The notes beneath the pieces are model-generated. The model was not told the DNA's origin. It saw only the letters and a program-made list of their open reading frames with translations, and ran no database searches. A stretch of DNA of 64,000 nucleotides from Marinobacter sp. SS13-12 (GTDB lineage Bacteria > Pseudomonadota > Gammaproteobacteria > Pseudomonadales > Oleiphilaceae), in NCBI RefSeq assembly GCF_030227115.1, contig NZ_JASSUA010000001.1, positions 1,922,001 through 1,986,000 of the forward strand, given 5' to 3'. Both the position numbers and the translations under genes were made by a program. Position 1 is the stretch's first letter; the number at the start of each line of letters is the position of its first letter. Shown here piece by piece: positions 52,806 to 64,000 of the stretch.

Positions 52806-54713
52806 ATGCCCTCCATTCGATTACTGACTCCGCGCCTGGCAAACCAGATTGCTGCTGGCGAGGTGGTTGAGCGCCCGGCTTCGGTCGTCAAGGAACTGGT
52901 AGAAAACGCGCTCGACGCCGGCGCCCGCCGGGTTGATATCGAGATCGAGCAGGGGGGTGTCAAACTCATCCGGGTTCGGGACGACGGCAGCGGTATCGAC
53001 GAAGTCGATCTTCCACTGGCCCTCAGCCGGCACGCAACCAGCAAGATCGAGAACCTGGATGATCTTGAAGCCGTTGCGTCCCTCGGTTTCCGCGGTGAGG
53101 CCCTGGCGAGCATCAGTTCCGTTTCCCGGTTGGCGTTAACCTCGCGCACCGAACGCCAGGAAGCTGCCTCCAGGGTGGAAGTGGAAGGTCGCGACATGGA
53201 TGCCAGCATCTCACCGGCCGCCCATCCTGTGGGAACGACGGTGGAGGTCCGGGATCTGTTTTTTAATACGCCGGCCCGCCGAAAGTTTCTCCGTACCGAA
53301 AAAACCGAATTCAATCATGTGGACGAGTGTGTCCGGCGTCAGGCTCTGAGCCGGTTTGATACCGGTTTCACGCTCCGCCATAACCAGCGGGTGGTCCAGA
53401 GCCTGCGGCCAGCGGAAAATCCCCTGGACCGTGAGCGTCGGATCGGTTCCCTGTGTGGGCAGCAGTTCATCGACAATGCCGTGGTGATTGATGCCGAGGC
53501 CACGGGGCTGAAACTCTGGGGCTGGGTAGCGCTGCCTACCTTTTCCCGCAGCCAGGCCGATCTCCAGTACTTTTTCGTTAACGGGCGGGTTATCCGCGAC
53601 AGGCTGGTGGCCCATGCCGTGCGTCAGGCATACCGGGATGTGCTCTATAACAACCGTCACCCGGCCTTCGTGCTGTATCTGGAAGTGGACCCCGCCAATG
53701 TGGATGTGAATGTTCACCCCACCAAGCACGAGGTGCGTTTCCGCGACGGGCGTCTGGTTCATGATTTCATCTTTCGCACCCTTCACAAAGCGTTGGCGGA
53801 TGTGCGCCCGGACGATCACCTGAGGGGCGCCGTGGCCCAGTCCCATGGGCGCGAATCTGGCGGGGTTTCAGGTGGCTATGGCACACAGGTTGCCATGTCA
53901 GACGTGAACCCTCAGCCGGCTCACGATCCGTTTGCTGGATCAGCGGGCCAGCAGCCCGCCGCTTTTTCGGGCAATCAGCGGCCACCGCAGCATGAATGGC
54001 AGGCCCGCGACCAGATGGCGTTCTACCAGTCCCTGAACCAGGGTGGTGGTGTCGAGCACCGGCCTGCCATGGCTGATACCGGCGAGTTGGCGGTCGCGTC
54101 ACCAACACCACCTCAGAATAGTGGTGACGAACCGCCGCTGGGTTATGCCATTGCTCAATTGCATGGCATTTATATCCTTGCCCAGAGCCGCCAGGGCATG
54201 ATTGTGGTTGATATGCACGCGGCTCACGAGCGCATCACTTACGAACGCATGAAGCGGGCACTGGAAGCCCAGGACCTCAAGAGTCAACCGCTTCTGGTGC
54301 CGGTGTCACTGGCAGTCAGCCAGAAGGAGGCAGCGCTGGCGGAAACCCATGGAGAGGAGCTTTTGCAGCTGGGTCTCAGAGTTGAGCGGATTGGTCCGGA
54401 AACCCTGGCGGTTCGCCAGGTGCCGGCGCTGTTACGGGGCGCCGACACCGAGCAACTGGTGCGGGATGTGCTGTCCGACCTGATTGAGAATGGCGAAAGC
54501 GACCGTGTTGAAGCCGTTACCCACGAACTGCTCGGTACCATGGCCTGTCACGGTTCGGTAAGAGCCAACCGGCAGTTGACCATCCCCGAAATGAACACCT
54601 TGTTGCGAGACATGGAGGCCACGGAGCGAAGCGGCCAGTGCAACCATGGCCGGCCAACCTGGACGGTGGTCACGCTGTCCGAGCTGGACAAACTGTTCCT
54701 GCGGGGGCGTTAA
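52806..54713 (+). CDS. mutL: MutL, DNA mismatch repair protein
   Basis: This 635-residue ATPase links MutS to MutH-like or UvrD steps in mismatch repair. The N-terminal GHKL motifs are [11 protein letters not shown] (about 30-40), DDGSGID (about 60) and [10 protein letters not shown] (about 95). A variable Gln/Gly-rich linker (about 340-425) precedes the C-terminal dimerisation domain. No DQHAxxExxxxE endonuclease motif is evident: the matching site reads [14 protein letters not shown], as in MutH-using species. miaA starts 8 bp after it. Confidence 0.95.
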   Translation: MPSIRLLTPRLANQIAAGEVVERPASVVKELVENALDAGARRVDIEIEQGGVKLIRVRDDGSGIDEVDLPLALSRHATSKIENLDDLEAVASLGFRGEALASISSVSRLALTSRTERQEAASRVEVEGRDMDASISPAAHPVGTTVEVRDLFFNTPARRKFLRTEKTEFNHVDECVRRQALSRFDTGFTLRHNQRVVQSLRPAENPLDRERRIGSLCGQQFIDNAVVIDAEATGLKLWGWVALPTFSRSQADLQYFFVNGRVIRDRLVAHAVRQAYRDVLYNNRHPAFVLYLEVDPANVDVNVHPTKHEVRFRDGRLVHDFIFRTLHKALADVRPDDHLRGAVAQSHGRESGGVSGGYGTQVAMSDVNPQPAHDPFAGSAGQQPAAFSGNQRPPQHEWQARDQMAFYQSLNQGGGVEHRPAMADTGELAVASPTPPQNSGDEPPLGYAIAQLHGIYILAQSRQGMIVVDMHAAHERITYERMKRALEAQDLKSQPLLVPVSLAVSQKEAALAETHGEELLQLGLRVERIGPETLAVRQVPALLRGADTEQLVRDVLSDLIENGESDRVEAVTHELLGTMACHGSVRANRQLTIPEMNTLLRDMEATERSGQCNHGRPTWTVVTLSELDKLFLRGR

Positions 54714-54720
54714 CGTTTCC

Positions 54721-55764
54721 ATGACGGCAATCACTGTTGATGGCGCCAGACCCCCCGCCATATGCCTGATGGGGCCGACAGCCTCCGGCAAGACCGATCT
54801 GGCAATCGAACTTTGCCGCCGTCTGCCCTGCGATATCGTCAGTGTTGATTCGGCGATGATATACCGGGGCATGGATATCGGTACCGCCAAACCTTCAGCA
54901 GAGGAGCTCGCCCGGGCCCCTCACCGGTTGATTGATATCTGTGATCCTGCTGATACCTATTCTGCTGCGGATTTCCGCCATGACGCCCTGCGTGAAATGG
55001 CCGAAATTACGTCAGCCGGCCGGATCCCGCTGTTGGTGGGCGGCACCATGATGTATTTCAAGGCCTTGCTCCACGGCATGTCCGATTTACCCTCCGCAGA
55101 TCCCGGCATTCGGCAGGTCCTGGAACAGGAGGCGCTGGAAAAAGGGTGGGGTGCCCTGCATCGCGAACTGGAAGAGCAGGACCCGGTGGCAGCCAGACTC
55201 ATTCACCAGAATAACCGGCAACGACTGGTCCGGGCCCTTGAAGTGATTCGTCTGACCGGGCGCCCGATTTCCTCACTATGGGAGAAGAAGTCCGGCAGCC
55301 AACTCGCCAGCGGCGATAACAACAGGGGCGGTGTTGAGGATTACACCTATTTTACCCAATGGCAGGCAGACGAAACGCCGACTCTTCCGTATACTGTGGT
55401 GCAGCTTGCGATGGCCCCTGCTGACCGGCGGGTACTCCATGAAAGAATCAACCTGCGTTTTCAGGCAATGCTGAGAGCCGGTTTTCTTGATGAGGTCAGG
55501 GCGCTGATGGCCAGAGGCGATCTGCATCCCGGCCTGCCTTCCATGCGTTGTGTCGGCTATCGACAGGCCTGGTCCCATCTGGCGGGTGATAGCGACTACA
55601 GCACCATGGTGGAAAAAGGCTCTGCCGCTACACGGCAGCTCGCCAAGCGACAGCTGACCTGGTTGCGAAAGTGGTCCGATTTGGACTGGCTGGACAGTGG
55701 CGACAAACTTATCTCAGACACTGCCTTGAAAATTATTGAATTTCGCACCACATTTAAACCTTGA
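54721..55764 (+). CDS. miaA: MiaA, tRNA dimethylallyltransferase
   Basis: This 347-residue enzyme adds a dimethylallyl group to A37 of tRNAs reading UNN codons. The P-loop [11 protein letters not shown] is near residue 17, and [16 protein letters not shown] near residue 42 contains the catalytic Asp. ATG 54721 gives the standard start; the frame upstream is inside mutL. hfq follows 40 bp later, as in many gammaproteobacteria. Confidence 0.95.
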   Translation: MTAITVDGARPPAICLMGPTASGKTDLAIELCRRLPCDIVSVDSAMIYRGMDIGTAKPSAEELARAPHRLIDICDPADTYSAADFRHDALREMAEITSAGRIPLLVGGTMMYFKALLHGMSDLPSADPGIRQVLEQEALEKGWGALHRELEEQDPVAARLIHQNNRQRLVRALEVIRLTGRPISSLWEKKSGSQLASGDNNRGGVEDYTYFTQWQADETPTLPYTVVQLAMAPADRRVLHERINLRFQAMLRAGFLDEVRALMARGDLHPGLPSMRCVGYRQAWSHLAGDSDYSTMVEKGSAATRQLAKRQLTWLRKWSDLDWLDSGDKLISDTALKIIEFRTTFKP

Positions 55765-55804
55765 TAATGACGATCTGCCTTTACTTATAAACAGGAGAAA
55801 ACAC

Positions 55805-56053
55805 ATGTCAAAAGGGCACTCTCTACAAGACCCTTACCTCAATGCATTACGCAAGGAGCGCATTCCGGTTTCCATCTTTCTGGTCAATGGCATCAAGCTT
55901 CAGGGCCAGATTGAGTCTTTCGACCAGTTCGTGATTTTGCTGAAAAACACTGTCAGCCAGATGGTCTATAAGCACGCCATTTCCACAGTGGTCCCTGCAC
56001 GGAATGTTCGCATCCCGCCACAGGCGCCAGGTGGGGAAGAATCTGAGGACTGA
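55805..56053 (+). CDS. hfq: Hfq, RNA chaperone
   Basis: This 82-residue Sm-like protein forms hexamers that pair small RNAs with messages. The sequence [20 protein letters not shown] at the N-terminus and [12 protein letters not shown] near residue 55 are the Sm1 and Sm2 regions. The acidic tail is short. The ATG at 55805 is preceded by AGGAG. hflX follows after 143 bp. Confidence 0.97.
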   Translation: MSKGHSLQDPYLNALRKERIPVSIFLVNGIKLQGQIESFDQFVILLKNTVSQMVYKHAISTVVPARNVRIPPQAPGGEESED

Positions 56054-56196
56054 TTTACCCGGTAATGCCGGTATTACCACCCGCGCTCCCTATGGGCCTG
56101 AACTGGCCTGGAGGGCCGCGGGTGTTTGTTTTGTGCCCGGCTTTGTTGCCGGGTGTGTTGACTGTTATAACCTGACTGATCCGGAGTTTTTGCTAC

Positions 56197-57495
56197 TTGT
56201 TTGAGCGTCCCGAGGTTGGTGAACGGGCGATTCTCGTTCACATTGAATTTTCTTCCGATGAAGAGTCCGAGGATCTGGGCGAATTTCGCGAACTGGTCTG
56301 GTCCGCTGGGGTTGAACCCGTTGGTGTTGTTACCGGCTCCCGGAAACAACCCAGTCCGAGGCTGTTTGTAGGCAAGGGCAAACTGGAAGAGATCCGTGAT
56401 GCGGTGGCCGCGAACGAAGCCGACGTGGTTCTGTTCAATCATGCCCTGAGCCCCAGTCAGGAACGCAATATTGAGCGGGAGCTGCAGTGCCGGGTACTTG
56501 ACCGCACCGGTGTGATTCTGGATATATTTGCCCAGCGTGCCCGCACCCATGAGGGCAAGCTACAGGTAGAGCTGGCCCAGTTGGAGCATATGTCCACCCG
56601 GCTGATCCGGGGCTGGACCCACCTTGAGCGGCAAAAGGGCGGTATCGGCCTGCGCGGCCCGGGTGAAACCCAGCTGGAAACCGACAGGCGACTGCTGCGA
56701 GAGCGGATCAAGTCCATCCACCGCCGGCTGGAAAAGGTTCGCAAGCAACGTAATCAGGGCCGCCGGGCCCGCAAGCGCGCAGATATCCCTACGGTATCGC
56801 TGGTGGGTTATACCAACGCCGGAAAGTCTACGCTGTTCAACCGCATCACCACCTCCACCGTATATGCGGCAGATCAGCTGTTTGCTACCCTTGACCCGAC
56901 ACTCAGGCGGCTGGAACTTCCGGATATCGGACCGGTCGTAATGGCCGATACCGTGGGGTTTATCCGTCATTTGCCCCACAAACTGGTTGAAGCCTTCCGC
57001 GCCACTCTGGAAGAGACCACGGAAGCATCCATTCTTCTGCATATCATCGACTGCCATGACAGTCGGCGCGAAGAGAACATGGAGCAGGTGGAAGAGGTGT
57101 TGACGGAAATCGGGGCGGACGAAATTCCTGTACTGCAGGTATTCAACAAGATTGATTTGCTGGACAATTTCGAGCCGCGAATTGAACGTAACGAAGATGG
57201 CATACCGGTGCGGGTCTGGGTTTCAGCGGTTACCGGGGCAGGCCTCGATGGACTGTTCGATACCATTGTGGAACGGCTCGCTGAAGATGTTATTCACCAA
57301 TTTCTGGTGCTGGGCCCGGCTGATGGCAAGCTGCGGGCGCTTTTGCACCAGGCTGGGTCCGTGCTCAGCGAGAATCACCGGGATGACGGCAACTCGATCA
57401 TCGAGGTGCGCCTTCAGTACCGGGACTGGTTACAGCTACTGAGCCGTGCTGACGTTCGGGAAAAAGACGTAAAGCTTGACGAACAACGTACATAG
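56197..57495 (+). CDS. hflX: HflX, ribosome-rescue GTPase
   Basis: This 432-residue GTPase splits stalled ribosomes. The N-terminal HflX domain ends at the signature GGIGLRGPGETQLETDRR near residue 150; the G domain has GYTNAGKSTLFN and DTVGFIRHLP. A TTG start at 56197 is inferred because MFERPEVGERAILVH is the typical N-terminus and GGAG lies 11 nt upstream. It is in line with hflK and hflC. Confidence 0.94.
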   Translation: MFERPEVGERAILVHIEFSSDEESEDLGEFRELVWSAGVEPVGVVTGSRKQPSPRLFVGKGKLEEIRDAVAANEADVVLFNHALSPSQERNIERELQCRVLDRTGVILDIFAQRARTHEGKLQVELAQLEHMSTRLIRGWTHLERQKGGIGLRGPGETQLETDRRLLRERIKSIHRRLEKVRKQRNQGRRARKRADIPTVSLVGYTNAGKSTLFNRITTSTVYAADQLFATLDPTLRRLELPDIGPVVMADTVGFIRHLPHKLVEAFRATLEETTEASILLHIIDCHDSRREENMEQVEEVLTEIGADEIPVLQVFNKIDLLDNFEPRIERNEDGIPVRVWVSAVTGAGLDGLFDTIVERLAEDVIHQFLVLGPADGKLRALLHQAGSVLSENHRDDGNSIIEVRLQYRDWLQLLSRADVREKDVKLDEQRT

Positions 57496-57573
57496 ACAGG
57501 CTGTGCTATTGCCGGGGCGCTTATAAATCCCTAGTATTTGCAGCCATTCGACACGCTTGAAACGGAGAAAACT

Positions 57574-58773
57574 ATGGCCTGGAATGAACCGGGTGGAAAC
57601 CGCAATGACAATGACCCCTGGGGAACCGGTGGCGGTCGTGGCGGCAATGATCAGGGTCCACCAGACCTGGACGAGGCTTTGAAAAAAGGCCTCGACAAGC
57701 TCAATAAGCTGCTGGGTGGCAAGGGCAACAAATCCGGAGGCAATGGCAGCGGCTCGTCGTCAGGCGGCAGCGCCGGCGGTTTCGGTGCAATCCTCGCGCT
57801 CGCAGCCATCATTTTCGTTGGCTACGTGATCTTTCAGTCCTTCTACACAGTGAATGAGCAGGAACGCGCGGTTGTGCTGCGCTTTGGTGAGTTCAGCCGC
57901 ACCGAGCCCCCCGGTCTGCGCTTCAAGGTTCCGTTGATCGACAACGTCAACCTGGTGAGGGTGACCAACGTGCGTAATGCGGAGTCCACCGGGCAAATGT
58001 TGACACAGGATGAGAATCTCGTGTCGGTGGATCTGCAGGTTCAATATCGCGTAGGGGACGCCAAGGCCTACGTGCTCAATGTCCGCGATTCCAACCAGGC
58101 ACTGGCATTTGCGACCGACAGCGCACTGCGTCATGAAGTTGGCAGCTCGACTCTGGACGATGTGTTGACCGAGGGGCGTGCCGAATTGGCCGTTCGTGTC
58201 GAGCAGCGTCTTCAGACCTTCCTCGAAGATTATGGTACCGGGTTGTCAATCGTCCGGGTAAACGTCGAGAGCACCCAGCCGCCCGATGCGGTGCAGGACG
58301 CGTTCCGTGAAGTTCAGCGTGCCCGTGAAGACGAGCAGCAGCTCAAAGAAGAAGCGGAAACCTATCGTAACAAGGTGGTTCCTGAAGCCCGTGGCCGGGC
58401 CCAGCGCCTGACCGAAGAGGCCTCTGCCTACAAGGAAGAGGTGATCGAGCGCGCCCGTGGTGAAACCTCACGCTTCCTGGCGGTACTCGGTGTCTACGAG
58501 ACAGCTCCGGAGGTCACCCGTGAGCGCATGTACATCCAGGCCCTTGAAGGTGTTCTGTCGAGAACCAGCAAGGTACTCGTCGACACCAAGAGCAGTGACA
58601 ACATGATGTATCTGCCCCTGGACAGGCTGACGAATCGTTCTGGCACGAGCAGCGGAACTCAAAACAGTTCCGGAAGCTCTGGCAGCAGTGATGTCGACAT
58701 AAAGACCCTGTCAGACCAGGTTATTCAGGAGCTGCGTGGCAGGCAGGATACTGGCGTTCGGAGGAGTAGATAA
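57574..58773 (+). CDS. hflK: HflK, FtsH-modulating SPFH protein
   Basis: This 399-residue inner-membrane protein has a Gly-rich N-terminal cytoplasmic part (about 1-70), one membrane helix (FGAILALAAIIFVGYVIF) and an SPFH/band 7 domain with a coiled-coil tail in the periplasm. With HflC it forms the cage around FtsH. The ATG at 57574 has CGGAG upstream; the stop overlaps hflC. Confidence 0.95.
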   Translation: MAWNEPGGNRNDNDPWGTGGGRGGNDQGPPDLDEALKKGLDKLNKLLGGKGNKSGGNGSGSSSGGSAGGFGAILALAAIIFVGYVIFQSFYTVNEQERAVVLRFGEFSRTEPPGLRFKVPLIDNVNLVRVTNVRNAESTGQMLTQDENLVSVDLQVQYRVGDAKAYVLNVRDSNQALAFATDSALRHEVGSSTLDDVLTEGRAELAVRVEQRLQTFLEDYGTGLSIVRVNVESTQPPDAVQDAFREVQRAREDEQQLKEEAETYRNKVVPEARGRAQRLTEEASAYKEEVIERARGETSRFLAVLGVYETAPEVTRERMYIQALEGVLSRTSKVLVDTKSSDNMMYLPLDRLTNRSGTSSGTQNSSGSSGSSDVDIKTLSDQVIQELRGRQDTGVRRSR

Positions 58774-59651
58774 TGATGGGACCCAAAAGCATTGCGGGCC
58801 TAGCAGGCGCCCTGATCGTCGTGCTTGTCGCGCTTTCCAGCGTGTACATCATTCCGGAAACTCACCGGGGCGTATTGTTGCGATTTGGCGAGTTGGTCGA
58901 AACCGACATTCCGGCGGGCCTTCACTTCAAAGTGCCGGTGGTGGATCAGGTACGGGAATTCGATATCCGGCTACTGACAACGGATTTGCCCTCGCGCCAG
59001 TATCTGACCATCGAGAAGAAGCCGCTGGATGTGGATTCCTACATCGCCTGGAAAATCCGCGATGTGGACCAGTTCTACCGGGCCACCGGTGGCGACGAGT
59101 ACCGGGCGTCGGAACTGCTGATGTCCCGGGTGGACAACGGCCTTCGTGATGAGTTCGGTGTGCGCACCATGGTTGAGGTGGTTTCCGGTCAGCGTGACGA
59201 ACTGATGATCGACTTGACGGAGCGCGTGAACGAAACGGCGCAGAACGAATTCGGTATTCGGGTGGTGGATATCCGCGTCAAGGCCATCGAGTTTCCGGGG
59301 CAGGTGAGTCAGAACGTTTATCGTCGTATGGCGACCGAGCGTGAGAAGCTGGCGCAGGAGTTCCGCTCCCGCGGTCGCGAGCTCGCCGAGGGTATCCGTG
59401 CGGATGCGGACCGTCAGCGCACGGTCGTTCTGGCCGAAGCGTTTGCCAAGGCAGAAGAAATGCGTGGTGAAGGTGATGCCCAGGCAGCCCAGATCTACGC
59501 CGATGCCTATGGTTCGAACAGCGATTTCTATAGCTTCTATCGCAGCCTTGAAGCCTATCAGAACACCTTTGCAAACGAAGACGACATCATGGTGATCGAC
59601 ACCGACAGTGAGTTCCTCCGGTTCCTGAAGGACCCCCAGGGAAGCCGCTGA
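58773..59651 (+). CDS. hflC: HflC, FtsH-modulating SPFH protein
   Basis: This 292-residue partner of HflK has a single N-terminal membrane helix (about 7-27), a band 7 domain beginning THRGVLLRFGEL, and a helical tail ending DTDSEFLRFLK. The ATG shares a base with the hflK stop and has GGAGGAG upstream. An intrinsic terminator follows, closing the operon. Confidence 0.95.
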   Translation: MMGPKSIAGLAGALIVVLVALSSVYIIPETHRGVLLRFGELVETDIPAGLHFKVPVVDQVREFDIRLLTTDLPSRQYLTIEKKPLDVDSYIAWKIRDVDQFYRATGGDEYRASELLMSRVDNGLRDEFGVRTMVEVVSGQRDELMIDLTERVNETAQNEFGIRVVDIRVKAIEFPGQVSQNVYRRMATEREKLAQEFRSRGRELAEGIRADADRQRTVVLAEAFAKAEEMRGEGDAQAAQIYADAYGSNSDFYSFYRSLEAYQNTFANEDDIMVIDTDSEFLRFLKDPQGSR

Positions 59652-59670
59652 TTAGCCTCGCGGTGATGAC

Positions 59671-59703
59671 AAAACCGGAATACCTCGGTATTCCGGTTTT
59701 TTT
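59671..59703 (+). terminator. Intrinsic terminator after hflC
   Basis: A perfect 14-bp stem (AAAACCGGAATACC with GGTATTCCGGTTTT) with a two-base loop is followed by T residues. It ends the nnr-to-hflC gene run. Confidence 0.92.
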
Positions 59704-59834
59704 GTGCCTGCCAACAGTGTAAAATTCTGCCGGTTTTGGTTCGGGTTTTTATCATTCCCCGGACATCGCCCTAAATCCTGTGCAATCCCGTGGCCGCAGT
59801 TTTCGCTATGGGGCAGAACGGACAACCGAATCTC

Positions 59835-61016
59835 ATGACAGTATCTGATCGCTGGCTACTGCCGGATGGCGTGGAAGATATCCTTCCGCCACTGGCTGGA
59901 CAGATTGAGTCCCTGCGCCGGGACGTAATGGATACCTGCCAGCACTGGGGCTACCAGCTGGTTATCCCACCCCTGATCGAATACCTGGAATCGCTGTTTA
60001 CCGGTACCGGACACGATCTGGAACTCCAGACCTTCAAGCTCACCGACCAGCTTACCGGCCGGATGATGGGGCTGCGGGCAGACATGACGCCCCAGGCAGC
60101 GCGTATTGATGCCCATACCCTGGGCCAGGAGGGCATAACCCGGCTCTGTTACGCCGGCCATGTCCTGCACACCCGCCCGCGTCATATGTTGACGGGCCGC
60201 ACGCCCATCCAGGCCGGCTGCGAATTGTTTGGCAGTGCTTCTGAATCGGCAGACATGGAAGTGATCAGCCTGATGCTGGAAACCCTGCGGGTCTCCGGCC
60301 TGCCGCGAATTCATCTGGATCTGGCCCATGTAGCGATCTACGAGTCCCTGGTCGGCGAAGCCGGATTTGATCGTGATACCGGGGCGGCCATCTTCGATGC
60401 CATGGCCCGGAAATCGGTACCTGAGCTGGACGAACTGTTGGGCAATTGCGCGCCGGGTTCCGCCGGCAGCATGCTCAGGGAGCTGGCACGGGTCAGTGGC
60501 GGGCGGGAAGCGCTCGCCGAGGCCAGGCGCATTCTTGAGGGTGCACCGAAGCCGCTTGTTCAGGCCCTCGAGCAATTGGAACGGGTGGCGGAGATGCTGG
60601 CCGACAACTACCCGGAGGTGAGCGTCGGTTTCGATTTCTGTGAACTTCGTGGCTACAACTACCACACGGGCCTGGTCTTTGCGGCCTATGTGCCGGGCCA
60701 CGGCGATGCGGTCGCCAAAGGTGGCCGGTATGATTCCATCGGCAGTGATTTTGGCCGCGCACGCCCGGCCACCGGCTTCAGCCTCGACATCCGCGCCCTG
60801 GTGTCCCTGGGGCAGCGTATCCGGCCAGCGGGCAAAGCAATCTGGGCCCCGGCAGAGCAGGATTCCGCCCTTGGCGGCGTTATCTCCGGATTGCGGATGA
60901 CTGAAACCGTTGTCAGGGCCTTGCCTGAGGACGAAGGCGTTGATCCGCGGTCCCGCAATTGCGACCGGGTTCTGGTAAAGCGTGACGGCCAGTGGGTCGT
61001 GGAGCAGCTGGGCTGA
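59835..61016 (+). CDS. hisZ: HisZ, ATP phosphoribosyltransferase regulatory subunit
   Basis: This 393-residue HisRS-like protein activates the short form of HisG in histidine synthesis. Its N-terminus (MTVSDRWLLPDGVEDILPP) and segment GRMMGLRADMTPQAARIDAH are typical of HisZ; the His-tRNA anticodon domain is missing. ATG 59835 is chosen over upstream starts by comparison with known HisZ N-termini. The stop codon lies in the first unit of a tandem repeat. purA follows. Confidence 0.93.
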   Translation: MTVSDRWLLPDGVEDILPPLAGQIESLRRDVMDTCQHWGYQLVIPPLIEYLESLFTGTGHDLELQTFKLTDQLTGRMMGLRADMTPQAARIDAHTLGQEGITRLCYAGHVLHTRPRHMLTGRTPIQAGCELFGSASESADMEVISLMLETLRVSGLPRIHLDLAHVAIYESLVGEAGFDRDTGAAIFDAMARKSVPELDELLGNCAPGSAGSMLRELARVSGGREALAEARRILEGAPKPLVQALEQLERVAEMLADNYPEVSVGFDFCELRGYNYHTGLVFAAYVPGHGDAVAKGGRYDSIGSDFGRARPATGFSLDIRALVSLGQRIRPAGKAIWAPAEQDSALGGVISGLRMTETVVRALPEDEGVDPRSRNCDRVLVKRDGQWVVEQLG

Positions 61017-61052
61017 TACCAACTGGGCTGATGCCAATTGGGCTGATGCAAA
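61008..61052. repeat. Three 15-bp tandem repeats at the hisZ 3' end
   Basis: The units CTGGGCTGATACCAA, CTGGGCTGATGCCAA and TTGGGCTGATGCAAA are adjacent. The first contains the hisZ stop codon, and since the period is a multiple of three, each copy supplies another in-frame TGA. Confidence 0.85.
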
Positions 61053-61119
61053 AGGGTACCGAGCCACTCATTTACAGGTAAACCTGCGGATATCCCGTCG
61101 ACCGGCGAAACCGCACTGA

Positions 61120-62424
<1,305 letters not shown>

Positions 62425-62449
62425 GCGGTGAGGGTTGTCGCGGGCGGCT

Positions 62450-63445
62450 TCAGGGCTTGTCCGCGATAACCGTCGCCCTTTTCGGTCCCGGATAGCCCTC
62501 AATAGTTTTCGTCGGGTCCTCCGGGTCCAGGAAGTCCTGCAGTGACTGGAAGCGCATCCAGTCCGTGCTGCGCTGCTCTTCGGTGGTGGTTTCGGTCACG
62601 TCCACCACGCGGGCATTGCGAAAACCGGTCCGGTCCAGCCATCGCAGCAGCGTATCGCAGCTGGGCAGGAACCACACATTCCGCATCCGGCCGTAGCGGT
62701 CCTCGGGCATCAGGCTATAGCCCTCCGGTCCATCCGCAATCAGCGTTTCCAGCACCAGTTCGCCGCCCGGGCGAAGGGTGTCTTTCAGTTCCAGCAGGTG
62801 GTCCAGCGGTGAGCGTCGGTGATAGAGCACGCCCATCGAAAAGGTGGTATCGAAAGCCTCCAGTTTTGCCGGCAGGTCCTCCATGCGGATGGGCAGCAGG
62901 TCGATGCGCTGCTCCAGGCCCACGTACCGTTTGACGCCCAGAAACTGGAACAGGAACAGGAGCCCGGGATCTATACCGATGACCCGCCCGGCACCTTCTC
63001 CCAGCATTCGCCAGCAGTGGTAGCCGGAACCACAACCCACATCCAGTATCTGGCGTCCGCTCAGGTCTGACAGGTAGGGCCATACCCGGTCCCATTTCCA
63101 GTCGGAACGCCACTCGGTATCGATATAGGTGCCAAAGACATCGAATGGGCCCTTGCGCCACGGCATGAGCCCACGCAGTCCCTGTTCGAGCTGTGCGGTG
63201 GTATCTGTGGGCAGCGGCTGCTCCGTGCTCAGGGTAATGGCTGAGCGGTTGAGATCCGCCTGCACCGCGGAGATCTCTGGCAATGTATCCAGCGCCCGCA
63301 TCCAGCGTGCGATATCGCCGTGAGGGTTTTCATCAAAGCGTTTGTGAAGTTGCTGCTGTAGCAGGGTTCGCCAGTGTGCGAACCCGCGGCTGTCGAGGTC
63401 ATCAAACAGTGAGGCAAAGCACCCCTGCCAGTCGAAAGTCGTCAT
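62450..63445 (-). CDS. cmoB: CmoB, tRNA U34 carboxymethyltransferase
   Basis: This 331-residue enzyme uses carboxy-SAM to make 5-carboxymethoxyuridine at position 34 of tRNA. The SAM-fold motif LDVGCGSGYH is near residue 130, preceded by TEWRSDWKWDRV, specific to CmoB. ATG 63445 has GGAG 5 nt upstream; a longer frame reaches into cmoA. It lies 11 bp after cmoA and is convergent with purA. Confidence 0.95.
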   Translation of the reverse strand: MTTFDWQGCFASLFDDLDSRGFAHWRTLLQQQLHKRFDENPHGDIARWMRALDTLPEISAVQADLNRSAITLSTEQPLPTDTTAQLEQGLRGLMPWRKGPFDVFGTYIDTEWRSDWKWDRVWPYLSDLSGRQILDVGCGSGYHCWRMLGEGAGRVIGIDPGLLFLFQFLGVKRYVGLEQRIDLLPIRMEDLPAKLEAFDTTFSMGVLYHRRSPLDHLLELKDTLRPGGELVLETLIADGPEGYSLMPEDRYGRMRNVWFLPSCDTLLRWLDRTGFRNARVVDVTETTTEEQRSTDWMRFQSLQDFLDPEDPTKTIEGYPGPKRATVIADKP

Positions 63446-63456
63446 GAAGGCTCCGT

Positions 63457-64000
63457 TCAGGGCGATTTGATGGCGAGCATGGACACGAAATTGAAGCACT
63501 GATACCACACCAGTACCCGATCGAAGCCCGCTTCCGTCAGCCGTTGCCGGTGCTCCGCCAGGGTTTCGGGAATCAGCACCTGCTCCAGGGCGGACCGCTT
63601 CTGGCTGATCTCCAGATCGGAGTAGCCGTTGGCCCGCTTGAACTCGTGATGCAATTGCGTCTGTATCGCCTGTTCCGCCTCGGATTCAAAGCGGATTTTC
63701 TCGGAGAGGATCAGCACGCCTCCGGGCAGGGTGGCATCGGCAATGCGTTTCATCAGTTCTCCGCGCCTTTCCGGCGCTACGAACTGCAGGGTGAAATTCA
63801 GGGTGGTGACCGAAGCCTTGTCGATAAAAGTGTCCAGAATATCTTCGCAGCGCAGGGACACGGGCAAGGGATGGTCATCCAGGGCAATGTAGTGCTCACA
63901 GCGGTCGATCATGGCGGCAGAGTTGTCCACGCCCGTCAGGGTGCAATCCCGGTCACCAATACCGTGGCGCATCGCCAGGGTGGAGGCGCCCAGGGAACAG
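63457..64000 (-). CDS. cmoA: CmoA, carboxy-SAM synthase (partial, cut by window edge)
   Basis: The 5' part lies beyond the window; 180 codons are visible. The frame enters with CSLGASTLAMRHG, the end of SAM-binding motif I (the start is off the edge). NFTLQFVAPERR and the C-terminal FDRVLVWYQCFNFVSMLAIK are typical of CmoA. It makes carboxy-SAM from prephenate and SAM for CmoB. Confidence 0.94.
   Translation of the reverse strand, partial: CSLGASTLAMRHGIGDRDCTLTGVDNSAAMIDRCEHYIALDDHPLPVSLRCEDILDTFIDKASVTTLNFTLQFVAPERRGELMKRIADATLPGGVLILSEKIRFESEAEQAIQTQLHHEFKRANGYSDLEISQKRSALEQVLIPETLAEHRQRLTEAGFDRVLVWYQCFNFVSMLAIKSP

Noticed and set aside
51479..53314. 611-codon minus-strand frame opposite amiB and mutL
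   Set aside because: Both opposite genes are certain; the frame shows no motif and spans their junction.
59856..61067. 403-codon minus-strand frame opposite hisZ
   Set aside because: Antisense to hisZ; its repetitive start only reflects the 15-bp tandem repeats.

Overview
The window reads as a chromosomal stretch of a marine, Marinobacter-like gammaproteobacterium (inferred from protein character, moderate-high GC, and a gene order shared with Pseudomonas; no rRNA marker is present). Almost every base from 460 onward is accounted for by genes. No tRNA, rRNA, CRISPR array, insertion sequence or prophage was seen.

Region 1 (1-13,281): a complete acyclic terpene utilisation cluster. Genes atuA-B-C-D-E-F-G-H run on the minus strand from 12,486 down to 460, and the TetR-type regulator atuR is divergent at 12,658. 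Together they encode activation of citronellate-type acids (AtuH), dehydrogenation (AtuD), geranyl-CoA carboxylation (AtuC/AtuF), hydration (AtuE), two short-chain dehydrogenases (AtuB, AtuG) and AtuA. Four of the gaps inside this operon, plus the region after atuH, carry long hairpin elements of about 90-120 bp. These have unique stems around a conserved asymmetric core. Two copies of a second, GTAGGTCGGATT-type repeat accompany them. These elements are absent from the rest of the window and are its most unusual feature.

Region 2 (13,586-21,061): a TRAP-transporter set (TatT-like lipoprotein, substrate-binding protein, fused DctQM permease), then a lipoprotein subtilase overlapping a PrcB-like lipoprotein gene, a pairing reminiscent of the Treponema dentilisin complex.

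Region 3 (21,176-36,515): parE and parC (topoisomerase IV), separated by an orphan Tle1-type phospholipase effector with a probable lipoprotein immunity gene, an SLC13/RCK transporter, an EAL phosphodiesterase with a sensory C-terminus, a cytochrome b561-YceI pair, a chemoreceptor and a small membrane protein. serB overlaps the end of parC.

Region 4 (36,564-64,000): a housekeeping block: a FimX-like degenerate GGDEF/EAL protein and a PilZ-like protein, the EF-P module (epmB, efp, epmA), psd, motAB, rsgA, orn, queG, nnr-tsaE-amiB-mutL-miaA-hfq-hflX-hflK-hflC, hisZ-purA, and cmoB with a truncated cmoA at the window edge. From memory this order closely follows P. aeruginosa PA4938-PA4967. Regions 1 and 2 and the parE-parC insert are the accessory parts.
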